From positions 1 to 40,325 of the IMG/VR virus record IMGVR_UViG_3300025098_000112: a stretch of DNA of 40,325 nt. One strand, 5' to 3'. Under the pieces are notes generated by a model, which did not search any database, was not told where the DNA came from, and was given only the letters and a program-made list of their open reading frames with translations. This document shows positions 1 to 8,275 of the stretch, piece by piece. Numbering within the stretch: position 1 is the stretch's first letter; every line of letters begins with the position of its first letter. This stretch comes from a virus. The position numbers and the translations under genes are program-made.

Positions 1-544
1 CACCAAAGGTCTTAAGCTTTGCACCTGCAGGACGTACCAAACCAATATCCCACTGAGGGATTTCACCAGCCCAGAGGAGAGCAAGAACTTGACGAAGAGC
101 TTTAGCCCAACCTTCCTTACTGTCTTTAACAACGATAGTAGTCTCACTGTCGAACAACTCAGGGATCTCAGGAAGCTTACTAATGAACTGACGCTCGACA
201 CTGAAGCCGACTCCCGTACCGCACAAGAGAATGAACATAGCCTCATCGAAGGACTTAGGGTCCTCTACGGGTAGGTAACTACAGTTATACATGCAAGTGT
301 TGTCACGGTTAGCTGCTGGACCTGCGGTCATCATGGCTCGCATGGAAGGCATAACCTCTAGGTTAAGAATAGAAAACATTAAATCATCCTTAGTGTTCTC
401 ATCAATCTTATGCCCTACTACATTGTTAATGTAACGATCTACTGTTTCGCCCCAAGACTCTCTTCGTCCTTCATCATCAAGCCATCGTGCATACCGTGAG
501 GTATGAATAAAAGCTTGGTAGTCTGTTGGTAGGTAGTTATTCAT
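1..544 (-). CDS. nrdJ: Class II (B12-dependent) ribonucleotide reductase, N-terminal part, cut by window edge
   Basis: The first 181 codons of a reading frame that starts at 544 and leaves the window. The translation contains YQAFIHTSRYARW, GRRESWGETVDRY, AGPAANRDNTCMYNCSYLP and LLCGTGVGFSVERQ, which I recognise as the N-terminal part of adenosylcobalamin-dependent ribonucleotide reductases common in marine phages. The enzyme reduces ribonucleotides to deoxyribonucleotides in the host cytoplasm and so feeds phage DNA synthesis. The cysteine-containing NTCMYNCSY segment lies about where class II enzymes carry a redox cysteine. The start ATG overlaps the MazG stop (ATGA), so it is co-transcribed with mazG. 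The catalytic C-terminal half is not visible. Confidence 0.88.
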   Translation of the reverse strand, partial: MNNYLPTDYQAFIHTSRYARWLDDEGRRESWGETVDRYINNVVGHKIDENTKDDLMFSILNLEVMPSMRAMMTAGPAANRDNTCMYNCSYLPVEDPKSFDEAMFILLCGTGVGFSVERQFISKLPEIPELFDSETTIVVKDSKEGWAKALRQVLALLWAGEIPQWDIGLVRPAGAKLKTFG

Positions 545-927
545 CTATTATCTCCGCTTCCCTTTAATACACCACGTTGTTCTCTATCGTCTAACTTTGC
601 CATGTTCATCTCCATGACCTTCTTTAGGTTGCCCCCAAAGATATTGGCTAACGCTACAGTATAAAACAATACATCACCCAGTTCTTTAAGGACTTCTTCA
701 TCTGTAAATTTATTCTTATCTCTAAATAGTTTCTTTACCTTTTCTGATACTTCTCCTGCCTCTCCTACCAGACCCAAAGTATTTTCTACTAAGCGCTCTC
801 TCCCTTTAGTGAACACCTTATCCTCTACAAATTGACTGTAGAATCTTACAGGGTCTTGATCGTATTCAGTACTATTCTGAAACATATCGAAATATCCAAA
901 CGCCTCTAAGTCACTCTTGTTAATCAT
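541..927 (-). CDS. mazG: MazG-like nucleoside triphosphate pyrophosphohydrolase
   Basis: A 128-residue protein with the MazG helical metal-binding signature: GLVGEAGEVSEKVKK at about residues 52-66 and KELGDVLFYTVALAN at about 81-95. Together these give the acidic residues that bind Mg2+ in the all-alpha NTP pyrophosphatase family. MazG proteins hydrolyse (d)NTPs to NMPs. In phages they are thought to recycle nucleotides or to alter the host alarmone pool, though the second idea is debated. The length suits a single-domain phage MazG. The start is preceded by AAGGGA and overlaps the upstream gene by 4 nt, and the stop overlaps the reductase start. The neighbours point to deoxynucleotide supply. 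Confidence 0.9.
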   Translation of the reverse strand: MINKSDLEAFGYFDMFQNSTEYDQDPVRFYSQFVEDKVFTKGRERLVENTLGLVGEAGEVSEKVKKLFRDKNKFTDEEVLKELGDVLFYTVALANIFGGNLKKVMEMNMAKLDDREQRGVLKGSGDNR

Positions 928-1094
928 GGTCTATCCCTTACCAATAACTTTGATATTGTCACATCATCTACGTCATAGAACATATTTAAAACTAACTCTT
1001 CTATATCTTCTTTGTGTGCCTCTTGTAGAGATGATAGTAGATTGTTATCCTCGTCTACTTTAATTACAAAAGAAACAGTGTAGTCATGTGTCAC
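924..1094 (-). CDS. Small acidic protein of unknown function (GTG start)
   Basis: A 56-residue frame that fills the gap between the DUF3310 gene and mazG. It starts at GTG 1094, with GGAG nine bases upstream, overlaps the previous stop (GTGA) and ends inside the mazG start (ATGA). The translation begins MTHDYTVSFVIKVDEDNN and is rich in D and E (DEDNN, HKEDIEELV, YDVDDVT). I do not recognise a family. The tight overlaps on both sides and the good ribosome binding site are the evidence that it is real. Confidence 0.7.
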   Translation of the reverse strand: MTHDYTVSFVIKVDEDNNLLSSLQEAHKEDIEELVLNMFYDVDDVTISKLLVRDRP

Positions 1095-1330
1095 TTGTGA
1101 ATCTCCTTTAATGTTTCTACTAACTTGTTGAGATAGTACTGTGCTTTTTCCATATCCTCTACAGGCTTGCCTTTATATCCATGCCTATGTTGATACTTAA
1201 TTAAGTTGCCGTGGCAGTAACCTTTGAACTCCTCTGGGGTAAGTACTTGTTTGATATACTCAATACACTCCACTCCATTTCCTATTGTGTAGTGCGGCGG
1301 GCTATTAACAGGATCAAACTGTTTTGACAT
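1091..1330 (-). CDS. DUF3310 protein, T7 gp1.7-like (possible nucleotide kinase)
   Basis: 79 residues from ATG 1330, chosen because AAAGGGA lies just upstream and the codon overlaps the previous stop (TGATG). The sequence VNSPPHYTIGNGVECIEYI, then YCHGNLIKYQHRHGYKGK and DMEKAQYYLNKL, is the DUF3310 pattern (HY...G.EC.....F..GN..KY..R...K....D..KA..YL). The domain occurs in T7 gp1.7, which has been described as a thymidylate/dGMP kinase. A role in dNTP supply fits MazG and ribonucleotide reductase next door, but kinase activity is an inference from T7 only. Confidence 0.85.
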   Translation of the reverse strand: MSKQFDPVNSPPHYTIGNGVECIEYIKQVLTPEEFKGYCHGNLIKYQHRHGYKGKPVEDMEKAQYYLNKLVETLKEIHK

Positions 1331-1689
1331 CAAGCATTCCCTTTTGTTTTTGTCCATGCATCTAATCGTATAACTTTACCGCTGCTAGTCTTTACATCTA
1401 CAGGGGGTAGACCTTCTTCCTCTTCTATAAAATCCATATCTTCCAGATGTTCCAAGTCTAACAAAGCGTTTCTATATTCCATAACTTGTTTGCGTAAAGT
1501 TTGATTTCTCTCTGCTAAATGTAGGAATGATGTAAGGAATGTAGTTACGTTTAGTAATTCGTCAAGGGTATCCCTATCTAAATCACAATCCTTGGGTACA
1601 TAAGTAACTACACTCAACGCATCCTCTTCTTCTGAATCATCTAAGGATAGAATGATAGCTACTTCTTGATTGGATATTTTTCTAACCAT
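1330..1689 (-). CDS. Acidic protein of unknown function
   Basis: 119 residues, start ATG 1689 directly after the endonuclease I stop, with AAAGGAAA as ribosome binding site. The protein is acidic (DDSEEEDAL, EHLEDMDFIEEEEG) and has a likely helical middle part (LTSFLHLAERNQTLRKQVMEYRN, read here in two pieces). No family is recognised. Its place between endonuclease I and the nucleotide genes suggests an accessory replication or nucleotide role, but nothing in the sequence proves it. Confidence 0.75.
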   Translation of the reverse strand: MVRKISNQEVAIILSLDDSEEEDALSVVTYVPKDCDLDRDTLDELLNVTTFLTSFLHLAERNQTLRKQVMEYRNALLDLEHLEDMDFIEEEEGLPPVDVKTSSGKVIRLDAWTKTKGNA

Positions 1690-2136
1690 TTATATTTTCC
1701 TTTGTACAGTAATCTTATCTAAGTTTATGTCAGTAGTAGGATCTTCTTTTAACCATTCTTCCGGGATAACTCTGTGCGCCCATTTAAAATTGTTCTTGTC
1801 GCACCATTCCTGATACATTGTTTTAGCTCCTTTGTAAAGCTTAGATCTTGAGTTACTAAATACAAACCTAATGTCTAGATGAGGGTGTTGCTTTTTTATC
1901 TCCAAGTGTTTGCGTCTATCTTCACTATCAAAGATACCTTTGGTTTCAATTATTATGTTGTTATCCAACACAAAGTCAGGGGTATAAGTTCTATATCTAA
2001 AGTCTTCCCATTCTATCTTTAGTTTCTCATACCTTACAGACTTCTGATTACTACTCAAGAATGCAGCGACTTCTTTCTCTAAGCCGCTGCGATACCTTCT
2101 TGAGTTATGCCTTCTAGGTTTCTTCTTTGGTGGCAT
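1690..2136 (-). CDS. T7-type endonuclease I (Holliday junction resolvase)
   Basis: 148 residues, the same length class as T7 gp3 (149). The basic N-terminus (PPKKKPRRH) is followed by RSGLEKEVAAFL with E20, then YTPDFVL with D54 and IIIETKG with E64 and K66. These match the T7 catalytic set E20, D55, E65, K67. The enzyme cuts branched DNA and Holliday junctions, resolving replication and recombination intermediates before packaging and helping to degrade host DNA. It overlaps the upstream small gene by 23 nt and lies with exonuclease, polymerase and helicase, as in T7-like genomes. Confidence 0.93.
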   Translation of the reverse strand: MPPKKKPRRHNSRRYRSGLEKEVAAFLSSNQKSVRYEKLKIEWEDFRYRTYTPDFVLDNNIIIETKGIFDSEDRRKHLEIKKQHPHLDIRFVFSNSRSKLYKGAKTMYQEWCDKNNFKWAHRVIPEEWLKEDPTTDINLDKITVQRKI

Positions 2137-2323
2137 TAGCGGGTTCCAAAGAAGATTTTAACTCGTTTGTTTTTAACTGCTGCACCGCTTGTACACATTG
2201 TGTAATGTGATTCAAGAGGGCAGATGCATTGGAGCCTATGTTTAATACGTTTAGTATCTCCTTCTGATCCTCTGTCATATCTTCTATATCATATTCTTTA
2301 TCGTCTAGAGTTAGCTTAGTCAT
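2114..2323 (-). CDS. Small protein, MxKLTLDDKEYDI family (DUF6447-like)
   Basis: 69 residues beginning MTKLTLDDKEYDIEDMTEDQ, then a Leu-rich helix with LNHITQCVQAVQQLKTNEL. The N-terminal pattern (KLT.D.KEYD...L/M...) resembles small phage proteins I associate with DUF6447, and I am only moderately sure of that name. Function is unknown. ATG 2323 is preceded by GAAAGGAAAGAC. It overlaps endonuclease I by 23 nt, which suggests translational coupling. Confidence 0.65.
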   Translation of the reverse strand: MTKLTLDDKEYDIEDMTEDQKEILNVLNIGSNASALLNHITQCVQAVQQLKTNELKSSLEPANATKEET

Positions 2324-2334
2324 GTCTTTCCTTT

Positions 2335-3180
2335 CTATAAGATGTAATCGACTAGGGGTGCTTCTTTGTTTCCTGAGTAGACCTTAGAGGGTAACGTCTG
2401 CATAGTAGGCCAGCACTTACGCTTATGTGAACAGAACCTACAGGAAGAGTTTAACTTCATGTTACCTGATGGTTTCTTTCTATACGTTTCTGGTACTGCC
2501 CCAAAGCAGCGCTCAAAAGGTTCATCATTATTAATGTAATCATATGTTCCTTCTATGTCCTCTATTACCTTCTCTTCATTGACACCCTCTGCTGATACGT
2601 ATTTAAACTCGCCATTGGATTTGTTGACAACCCACCAACCACCTACACCTACGTTAGCTGCCTTAGCATAACCAACCAGTTGAGGTACATACCCAAATGA
2701 GTCTCCTTGGGCAAGTGTTTCAAAGTTAGTGAACTTGTTAGTGTAGGACCACGGCGATGCAGACTTAACATCATCAAGCTTATTGTCCAGTATCATATCA
2801 AACTCACCCTTGATATCTTTACCTTCACCTAAGTTCAATGTTACCTTGTCATTGTCTTTAAACTTAACACCAGCTTCACGAAGCAGCCCTTTGAATAACG
2901 CCTCAACAAAATCGCCTAGCATCATCTGTAGTAGGAATGATGTAGGCTTATGCTCATCTGTCTCAGGGTCATTCTTTTCAAACCAGAGTTGGCACTTAGG
3001 ACGCCCGATATTAGACATCCTAAGTTTAAATGCATCTCTTGGCCCGCCATTAAACTGCTTCTCTAAAGCCTTAGCAACGTCTGCTACTATGGCTTCAATG
3101 TTTTCTTTAGACATACCTGCATCACCATCTAAGGCTTTGCGTAGATACGAATGTACGGACAGTTCTGCGGGGTGCATCAT
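2335..3180 (-). CDS. PD-(D/E)XK exonuclease, RecB/Cas4-like
   Basis: 281 residues. The core reads KGEFDMILDNKLDDVKSASP at about residues 123-142, giving a GEFD...DxK active-site arrangement typical of PD-(D/E)XK nucleases. Near the C-terminus, SSCRFCSHKRKCW forms a cysteine cluster like those that hold an Fe-S centre in Cas4/AddB-type exonucleases. It probably supplies the 5' exonuclease that T7 obtains from gp6, processing host DNA and replication intermediates. The start at 3180 (TAATG overlap with the upstream stop) and its place beside endonuclease I and polymerase support this. The exact substrate is not shown by the sequence. Confidence 0.8.
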   Translation of the reverse strand: MMHPAELSVHSYLRKALDGDAGMSKENIEAIVADVAKALEKQFNGGPRDAFKLRMSNIGRPKCQLWFEKNDPETDEHKPTSFLLQMMLGDFVEALFKGLLREAGVKFKDNDKVTLNLGEGKDIKGEFDMILDNKLDDVKSASPWSYTNKFTNFETLAQGDSFGYVPQLVGYAKAANVGVGGWWVVNKSNGEFKYVSAEGVNEEKVIEDIEGTYDYINNDEPFERCFGAVPETYRKKPSGNMKLNSSCRFCSHKRKCWPTMQTLPSKVYSGNKEAPLVDYIL

Positions 3181-4028
3181 TACTCTGCTTCTTGTACTTC
3201 TACGATTGAAGAAACAAGATCTGCATCACTAGCACTCAATGCTGATGAACTATTCTCCTGCCACTTCTGAGATACATAACTGTTGGAGTACTCTACCCAG
3301 TTCAAGAAGTCCTGTAGTGTAGCACTGTCCTGCTCTTGAAAGTTTACCTTGCTTCCTAAATCAGCCACTAACACAGCGTACTTAGCACCTGTAGGCAACT
3401 CACGCTTAGCACTAGAGAGTGCAACAGTATGCTCTACTGGAGTGAGCTTCTTAGACATGATCTTACTTAGTGCATTGTCTAATGACTTCATGCTCTCTGT
3501 ATTCTTGATGTCCATAACAAACGGAATCTCATCCTCGTAACCTTGTAAAGGATTACCCGAATAGTCCATTGGATTGTCCAGAATAATCATACCCAGCGTA
3601 ACCTTTACACGTTTGATGCTGCGAATAAGATTCTTCGTTGCCTCTGGTAAAGATTGAAAGTCTTCAATGTAACCACTAGGTCGGCCCAAGTTGAACTTAC
3701 CTGTGGTATCTTTTAGATCCCCATTCAAACTATTAGACATGAGACTTTTGTTCATTGTCTCTGATGCTGAATCCCAGCGCTGCCACTGCTGACGCTGTGC
3801 AAACACACGAATAGATGCCTTGCGAGTATAGACAACTTCCCCGTCAGGCATTGTTACTTTGAATGCACCTACAGGTACGGTGATCTTCTCATCATCACCA
3901 ATAGATACGGTGATAGGATTGTGCACCTGTGCTACACGAGCAAGGGTTGATGCGGTGGGTGTAGATGACATTCCCATTGCCTCTGATAAAGACATACCAT
4001 CTACGGATAATGCTACTGATGTACTCAT
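3180..4028 (-). CDS. Conserved replication-module protein, possible ssDNA-binding protein
   Basis: 282 residues, rich in Ser/Thr at both ends. The beta-rich middle includes ITVPVGAFKVTMPDGEVVYT, an aromatic/basic stretch RVFAQRQQWQRWDS, and a region with RVKVTLGMIILDNP and EIPFVMDIKN. The C-terminus is acidic (SSIVEVQEAE), as in many phage ssDNA-binding proteins, where an acidic tail contacts polymerase and helicase. The gene sits between polymerase and exonuclease, the place of gp2.5-type proteins in related layouts. No diagnostic motif is visible, so ssDNA binding is an inference from position and composition. Confidence 0.6.
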   Translation of the reverse strand: MSTSVALSVDGMSLSEAMGMSSTPTASTLARVAQVHNPITVSIGDDEKITVPVGAFKVTMPDGEVVYTRKASIRVFAQRQQWQRWDSASETMNKSLMSNSLNGDLKDTTGKFNLGRPSGYIEDFQSLPEATKNLIRSIKRVKVTLGMIILDNPMDYSGNPLQGYEDEIPFVMDIKNTESMKSLDNALSKIMSKKLTPVEHTVALSSAKRELPTGAKYAVLVADLGSKVNFQEQDSATLQDFLNWVEYSNSYVSQKWQENSSSALSASDADLVSSIVEVQEAE

Positions 4029-4072
4029 ATTTATTTTCCTTTGTTGAGTTTGTCGGAAGTGAAGTTATATCA

Positions 4073-6151
4073 TTAAACGTCTTTTGTGTCAAGCCAATTA
4101 GGACCAATCTTGGCTTCTAATAACATAGGCACATTCATTTCTACGCCGTATGCTTCGTATATAATTTTGTCTAAGTCCTCGTTAAGATCTGTTATCATTT
4201 GTATTACATAATCTGTCTCCTCTGGATGTACATCTACCACCATTGAGTCATGCACTGTGTTCACAACTTTAGATTGTAAGGGCATAAGTCTGTTCTCTAG
4301 CTCCATAAGAATGACAGGAGTGACATCCCCTGTAGCAAAGCCCTGCACTGGATAGTTTTTTATGGTAGTAAAATTAGTAGGTGTGCCATTCATACGTCTC
4401 TCTGTATTAGGGAAAGCATACTGTCGGCCTGACACATTGGTTATCTTCTGGTAGCGAACTGCCTCATCTCCTAACTTCTTATGCCAAGCAGCTATACCTT
4501 TGTACTTCTCGTTGAAGTGCGTGTAGTACGCAGCTTCTGCCTTACTCCTGCCATACCCACTAGCACCAAAGAGAGGAGCAAAGGTATGAGCCTTAGCTTC
4601 TTGTCTGCCCGTAGGTTGCCCTGCATCAGTGATAACCTTTGCAGTGTAAGCGTGTACGTCAAACCCTGTGGCAATCTCTTCCATAGCTACCTTGTCCTGA
4701 GACAGGAATGCTGCCGCCCTAAATTCAAGCTGGGCAAAGTCTGCTTCCATAACGCTCCCGTCTTTCCAGCGTGAAACAAAGACACGTTTGACTGGGAATG
4801 TATTACCTCGTGGCATGTTCTGCATGTTAGGGTTACGCCCACTGAACCTGCCCGTTGAAGTTATGTGCTGGGTAAGACCTACATGAAGGAATCCATCAGG
4901 CTTAGTATAAGTACGTATGCCATCAACAAAACTAGAAAGGTAAGAACTGATAGCGCTAAGCCGCTTAAGATCTGAAAGAAAAGATACTGCACTTTCCATG
5001 TTATTTGTTTTAGCCGTTGCAATAAGTGCATCCATGTTATCCTTTCCTGTACTGAAACCATTGGCACTAACCCATGATTTACTAGGTGGGAAGAAGCCTA
5101 AGCCTGCCATCTCGTTTGTCTGCTGTAGCTGGTAGCCTCGTGCATCACAGTCCTTACACTTGTTAGCTTTGCTGTATCTTGAACCATCTTTCTTCTTCTT
5201 GAAAGCCTTGCCTTCTCCATCACAAGTAGGACAAGTAAAAGCCTTAGTCTTACGTAACAGGGTACTGTTTTTGTTTACTGCGTCTTTATACTCTTCAGCA
5301 GTAGAAGTATATTCAAACAGATCTGCCCATTCCTTTTTGTTGTTTACCTTTCTACTGAACAGTACCTGAGAGGATTGCTCTGGACTATTAAGATTGATAG
5401 GCGTGTCACCCATAAGCTCTCTTGTTTTCTTCTGTAGTCTTTCTTCTATCTCTGCTTTCTCTTTCTCAAACTCCTGTTGCACTACATCTAAAGCATCCTG
5501 ATCTATCTTGATGCCATTCATATAGATACGAGTAAGTGTCTTACAGACGTTGAACGTGATATCCCGGATAGTATGTAAAGACTTTGACTCTGGTGCGTTG
5601 TAGTCTACCTCAGTAGCTTTATACAAAGCTGCAGTTGTTTTTAGATCACACGATAAGTAATGTGTTAGTTCATCTAGAGGTATCTGATTTGTACCATAGC
5701 CATCCTTGAAGTATCTCTTTAGGGTATCGTCCTTCTGATAGTACAACTCTCTACGCTTAGCACAATTGTCTAAGCTCAGTGATTTCTTTTTAACACTACC
5801 TGTAACTAATATCTCTAAGTGATCCCCTCGCATTAGTACATACTCTGCCAGCATAGTATCATAGATCTTACCGTCATACTTGAAACCACTAGCCCATAGC
5901 CACGCCAAATCATGCTGTGCATTGTGCATGATAAGTAGTGTGGTAGTATCTAATATAGCTTGTACAGCTTTGAATGCATCTCCACTATAATCTTGCTGCT
6001 CCTCATGATCAAACGTATAGATGTATTGACGGTGAGTATCTACATCCTGCACACCTACTTGTGTCAGTGTATTGTCTGACTCAAAGGGGTCCATGTGTAG
6101 TTTGTTGTTTCGTTTGGTAGTTGTATTCTCGACATCAAGAACACGCTTCAT
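4073..6151 (-). CDS. Family A DNA polymerase with DnaJ-type zinc-finger insertion
   Basis: 692 residues. The proofreading exonuclease has D6/E8 (LDVEN), N77...D81 (HNAQHD) and Y165...D169 (YLSCD). A zinc finger follows at about 305-340 with CPTC (307-310, followed by DGEG) and CKDC (332-335, followed by ARG), like half of the DnaJ central domain. Polymerase motif A is D471 (EADFAQLEFRAAA), motif B R516...K520...F524...Y533G, and motif C H634-D635-S636. The inserted finger between the exonuclease and polymerase domains is the mark of HMO-2011-type phages. The residue equivalent to E. coli Pol I 762 is Phe. Motif C reads HDS instead of the usual HDE. This is the main phage replicase, working with the primase and helicase genes of this arm. 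Confidence 0.95.
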   Translation of the reverse strand: MKRVLDVENTTTKRNNKLHMDPFESDNTLTQVGVQDVDTHRQYIYTFDHEEQQDYSGDAFKAVQAILDTTTLLIMHNAQHDLAWLWASGFKYDGKIYDTMLAEYVLMRGDHLEILVTGSVKKKSLSLDNCAKRRELYYQKDDTLKRYFKDGYGTNQIPLDELTHYLSCDLKTTAALYKATEVDYNAPESKSLHTIRDITFNVCKTLTRIYMNGIKIDQDALDVVQQEFEKEKAEIEERLQKKTRELMGDTPINLNSPEQSSQVLFSRKVNNKKEWADLFEYTSTAEEYKDAVNKNSTLLRKTKAFTCPTCDGEGKAFKKKKDGSRYSKANKCKDCDARGYQLQQTNEMAGLGFFPPSKSWVSANGFSTGKDNMDALIATAKTNNMESAVSFLSDLKRLSAISSYLSSFVDGIRTYTKPDGFLHVGLTQHITSTGRFSGRNPNMQNMPRGNTFPVKRVFVSRWKDGSVMEADFAQLEFRAAAFLSQDKVAMEEIATGFDVHAYTAKVITDAGQPTGRQEAKAHTFAPLFGASGYGRSKAEAAYYTHFNEKYKGIAAWHKKLGDEAVRYQKITNVSGRQYAFPNTERRMNGTPTNFTTIKNYPVQGFATGDVTPVILMELENRLMPLQSKVVNTVHDSMVVDVHPEETDYVIQMITDLNEDLDKIIYEAYGVEMNVPMLLEAKIGPNWLDTKDV

Positions 6152-6165
6152 ATTAATATACCTTC

Positions 6166-7401
6166 CTACGCAGAATACTGCGCTCTAGCTCCATCTAACT
6201 CGCAGGGTATCTTACCATGCCAGCCACCTTTTAACTTGTTCTTAGCCAGTACAAGATAGCGCTGATTGTCTACCTCATCCTCATCCCCTAGCTCTGCCAT
6301 TGAAGGGTTCTTAGATATAAGAATCATGAGGTCTGCCTCTGCAGCCTTGCCTGTTTTACTCCCTTCAAGCATAGACTGGTCTACGTTAATCCTATTCTCT
6401 GCTGCTGCAGACAATTGGGACATCCATATAATTGCTGTGTTGTATTGCTTTGCAATGTTACGTGCATGAATAGCCGCATCCTTTAGGTACACGTCTGACT
6501 TGTCACTGGTACGAGGTGCAAACTTATCACCCATGTCAAGTACCACAATGTCAGGCTTGTAGTTTTTAATAGCCGCCTCTACCCATACCATGTCTTTACC
6601 CGTACTGTCGTACAGATCTATGTTATCTCTAACACGTTGGTATCTTGTCGAAGCTAAAGGAAAGTTATCTTTAACTTCTTCCATAGTCAGGCTGGTAGCA
6701 GCAGTAAGATAGCGAAAAGCTACACGTTCATACGCCTCTTCATTACAAAGAATAAGACAACGTGCACCCTGCTTCGCAAAACCATTAGGCCCTGCAATAA
6801 GAGATGCATGAAAGCTTGTCTTACCTGTGTTAGGCCGTGCGCCTACAATTAAGAAGTGCCCACCACTAATACCCTCAACCTTACGGTGTAAGCTAGGGAT
6901 GTTGAACTTCCACTGAGATTGTTTCTCGTTAGCCTTGAGCAGTGTCTCAATAGATATATCACAGAAATTTAAGTTAAGGCTTGGGGTAAAGTCATCCTCG
7001 TAATCACTCAGTAGTTTTCTCAGTGGCTCAAGACTTTTCTGTGTACCATTAACATAATCAAAACCTATGTTGGCTACCTCTTCCCCTACCATCTGCTGAA
7101 AAAGTTTAGACAAAACTTCCTTGGCGATAGGCTTAGACATAGGTTCTTCTTTGCGGATCTTGTTAAAGATTTCCTTATATACTGTCTTGTTAGATGTAGT
7201 AAGTGTTGCGTTGGAAGAGAAGAACAAGCCCTCTACTTCCGACACAGATAGATCCTTATCATACTCCTGCATAGCCATCTCTACGGTGTGTTTAATCTTT
7301 CTAACATCTTTCGTAAAGAGTTTGTCTGGGGTACGGATACCCTTATGTCCCTCATAAAATTCTTTATTCATGAGAGATCTTATGAGTGCTAATTCCATCA
7401 T
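6166..7401 (-). CDS. Replicative DNA helicase, RecA-fold (DnaB/T7 gp4 helicase type)
   Basis: 411 residues. An N-terminal helical region (ELALIRSLMNKEFYEGHKG) precedes a RecA-like ATPase domain. Walker A is GARPNTGKTS (187-196), followed by LILCNEEAYERVA with the Glu typical of this class, Walker B at VVLDMGDK and an IIWMSQLSAAAENR segment with the sensor Gln. It unwinds the fork ahead of the family A polymerase. Primase and helicase are separate genes here, not fused as in T7 gp4. ATG 7401 overlaps the previous gene by 4 nt (ATGA). Confidence 0.92.
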   Translation of the reverse strand: MMELALIRSLMNKEFYEGHKGIRTPDKLFTKDVRKIKHTVEMAMQEYDKDLSVSEVEGLFFSSNATLTTSNKTVYKEIFNKIRKEEPMSKPIAKEVLSKLFQQMVGEEVANIGFDYVNGTQKSLEPLRKLLSDYEDDFTPSLNLNFCDISIETLLKANEKQSQWKFNIPSLHRKVEGISGGHFLIVGARPNTGKTSFHASLIAGPNGFAKQGARCLILCNEEAYERVAFRYLTAATSLTMEEVKDNFPLASTRYQRVRDNIDLYDSTGKDMVWVEAAIKNYKPDIVVLDMGDKFAPRTSDKSDVYLKDAAIHARNIAKQYNTAIIWMSQLSAAAENRINVDQSMLEGSKTGKAAEADLMILISKNPSMAELGDEDEVDNQRYLVLAKNKLKGGWHGKIPCELDGARAQYSA

Positions 7402-7943
7402 ACTTTATTGGCCTCGCTTCTTTCTATGGCACGTTTACGTTCTTCATCAGTCATGTCTGATATAGATCTACTCTTTACCTTTTCAATAAGCTCTAATGCA
7501 TTTTGCCATGAAAGCTTGAACCATTCTTTAACGTAGTCATTGGACATAGATTTAGCAAGGTCGTGTACATCTGACTCTGCCTTACGTCTGTCACTGAAAT
7601 GGGCATACCCTCGTAGGTGAAAGTCTCTGAAGGGACTAGACGTTTGATATGCATTAACCCTATCCTCAACATCAATAGCCATACCAATCTTAACCCAGTC
7701 ACGCCATGCAGGATTAGTCAGAGCATATACATAGCCTTCCTTGGTGTTAGAGTACTTACCTAACCCTTCAAAGGCTGCATCATTAAAAGATTTATATCGT
7801 CCCGGCTTATGTAAGTCATGCGTCTGTGGAATATACTTACCGTTGACCCACATACGGCTCTCATTTCTTTTACGCATAGCATCTGGGCTATCCTTGTAAT
7901 ACTTATCACGGCCTGTCGTATCGTTATGTTCTTTCTTATACAT
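7398..7943 (-). CDS. GIY-YIG superfamily nuclease-like protein (T5orf172/MUG113 type)
   Basis: 181 residues. The C-terminal half carries EGYVYALTNPAWRDWVKIG at about residue 69, followed by DVEDRVNAYQTSSP and a late FSDRRKAESDVHD. This is the GYVY...VKIG...R pattern of T5orf172/MUG113 domains, a branch of the GIY-YIG nuclease fold. The N-terminal 65 residues are charged and have no recognised domain. Its place between helicase and ThyX, like a homing-type gene inserted in a replication module, is typical, but no intron or recognition site is visible. It overlaps helicase by 4 nt and the upstream small gene by 8 nt. Nuclease activity is an inference. Confidence 0.8.
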   Translation of the reverse strand: MYKKEHNDTTGRDKYYKDSPDAMRKRNESRMWVNGKYIPQTHDLHKPGRYKSFNDAAFEGLGKYSNTKEGYVYALTNPAWRDWVKIGMAIDVEDRVNAYQTSSPFRDFHLRGYAHFSDRRKAESDVHDLAKSMSNDYVKEWFKLSWQNALELIEKVKSRSISDMTDEERKRAIERSEANKV

Positions 7944-8124
7944 GTTTTTCTTTCCCTATATAGGCTGAATAGTTTATTACTCGTCCTGTATTCCACCTTG
8001 CAGCTTCTGTCTCTGCTTCTTTTTCCGTACTGAATGTGCGTACCTCTGTGTCATACGTCCAAGGATCTTCCTTTCTTACTAAGGTGTATTCACCTTTCTC
8101 TATTTCAATCTGAACTGCGTACAT
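7936..8124 (-). CDS. Small protein of unknown function
   Basis: 62 residues (MYAVQIEIEKGEYTLVRKED...). The pattern reads as beta strands, then an alpha helix with FSTEKEAETEAARWNTG, resembling small phage proteins that carry a 'modified by time/tag' type fold, but no family is certain. ATG 8124 has AAAGGA upstream, lies inside the preceding gene (20-nt overlap) and its end overlaps the GIY-YIG gene by 8 nt. These couplings are the main evidence that it is real. Confidence 0.7.
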   Translation of the reverse strand: MYAVQIEIEKGEYTLVRKEDPWTYDTEVRTFSTEKEAETEAARWNTGRVINYSAYIGKEKHV

Positions 8125-8275
8125 CTTTAATCCTTTCTGATTCTAAACCCGCCTTAACTAAGGCAACAAACCCTACGTTAAAGATAGCTGCGAATATCTC
8201 AGGGGCACATTCTATTTGTAGAGTAGCGCTACCATCACGATGTTCTTCTACATCTATTACTTTTATCTCATTCAT
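8105..8275 (-). CDS. Small hydrophobic-helix protein of unknown function
   Basis: 56 residues from ATG 8275, beginning MNEIKVIDVEEHRDGSATLQ and containing FAAIFNVGFVALVKAGLES. A second in-frame ATG lies one codon upstream. GGAG precedes both, with the better spacing (6 nt) to 8275. It overlaps the upstream membrane-protein gene by 8 nt and the downstream gene by 20 nt. The N-terminal beta-like half plus a single helix is seen in small phage nucleotide-module proteins, but I cannot name a family. Confidence 0.6.
   Translation of the reverse strand: MNEIKVIDVEEHRDGSATLQIECAPEIFAAIFNVGFVALVKAGLESERIKDVRSSD

Noticed and set aside
2783-3232. Plus-strand open frame of 149 codons opposite the exonuclease gene
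   Set aside because: Complement of a well-supported gene, Ser/Leu-rich shadow translation and no ribosome binding site.
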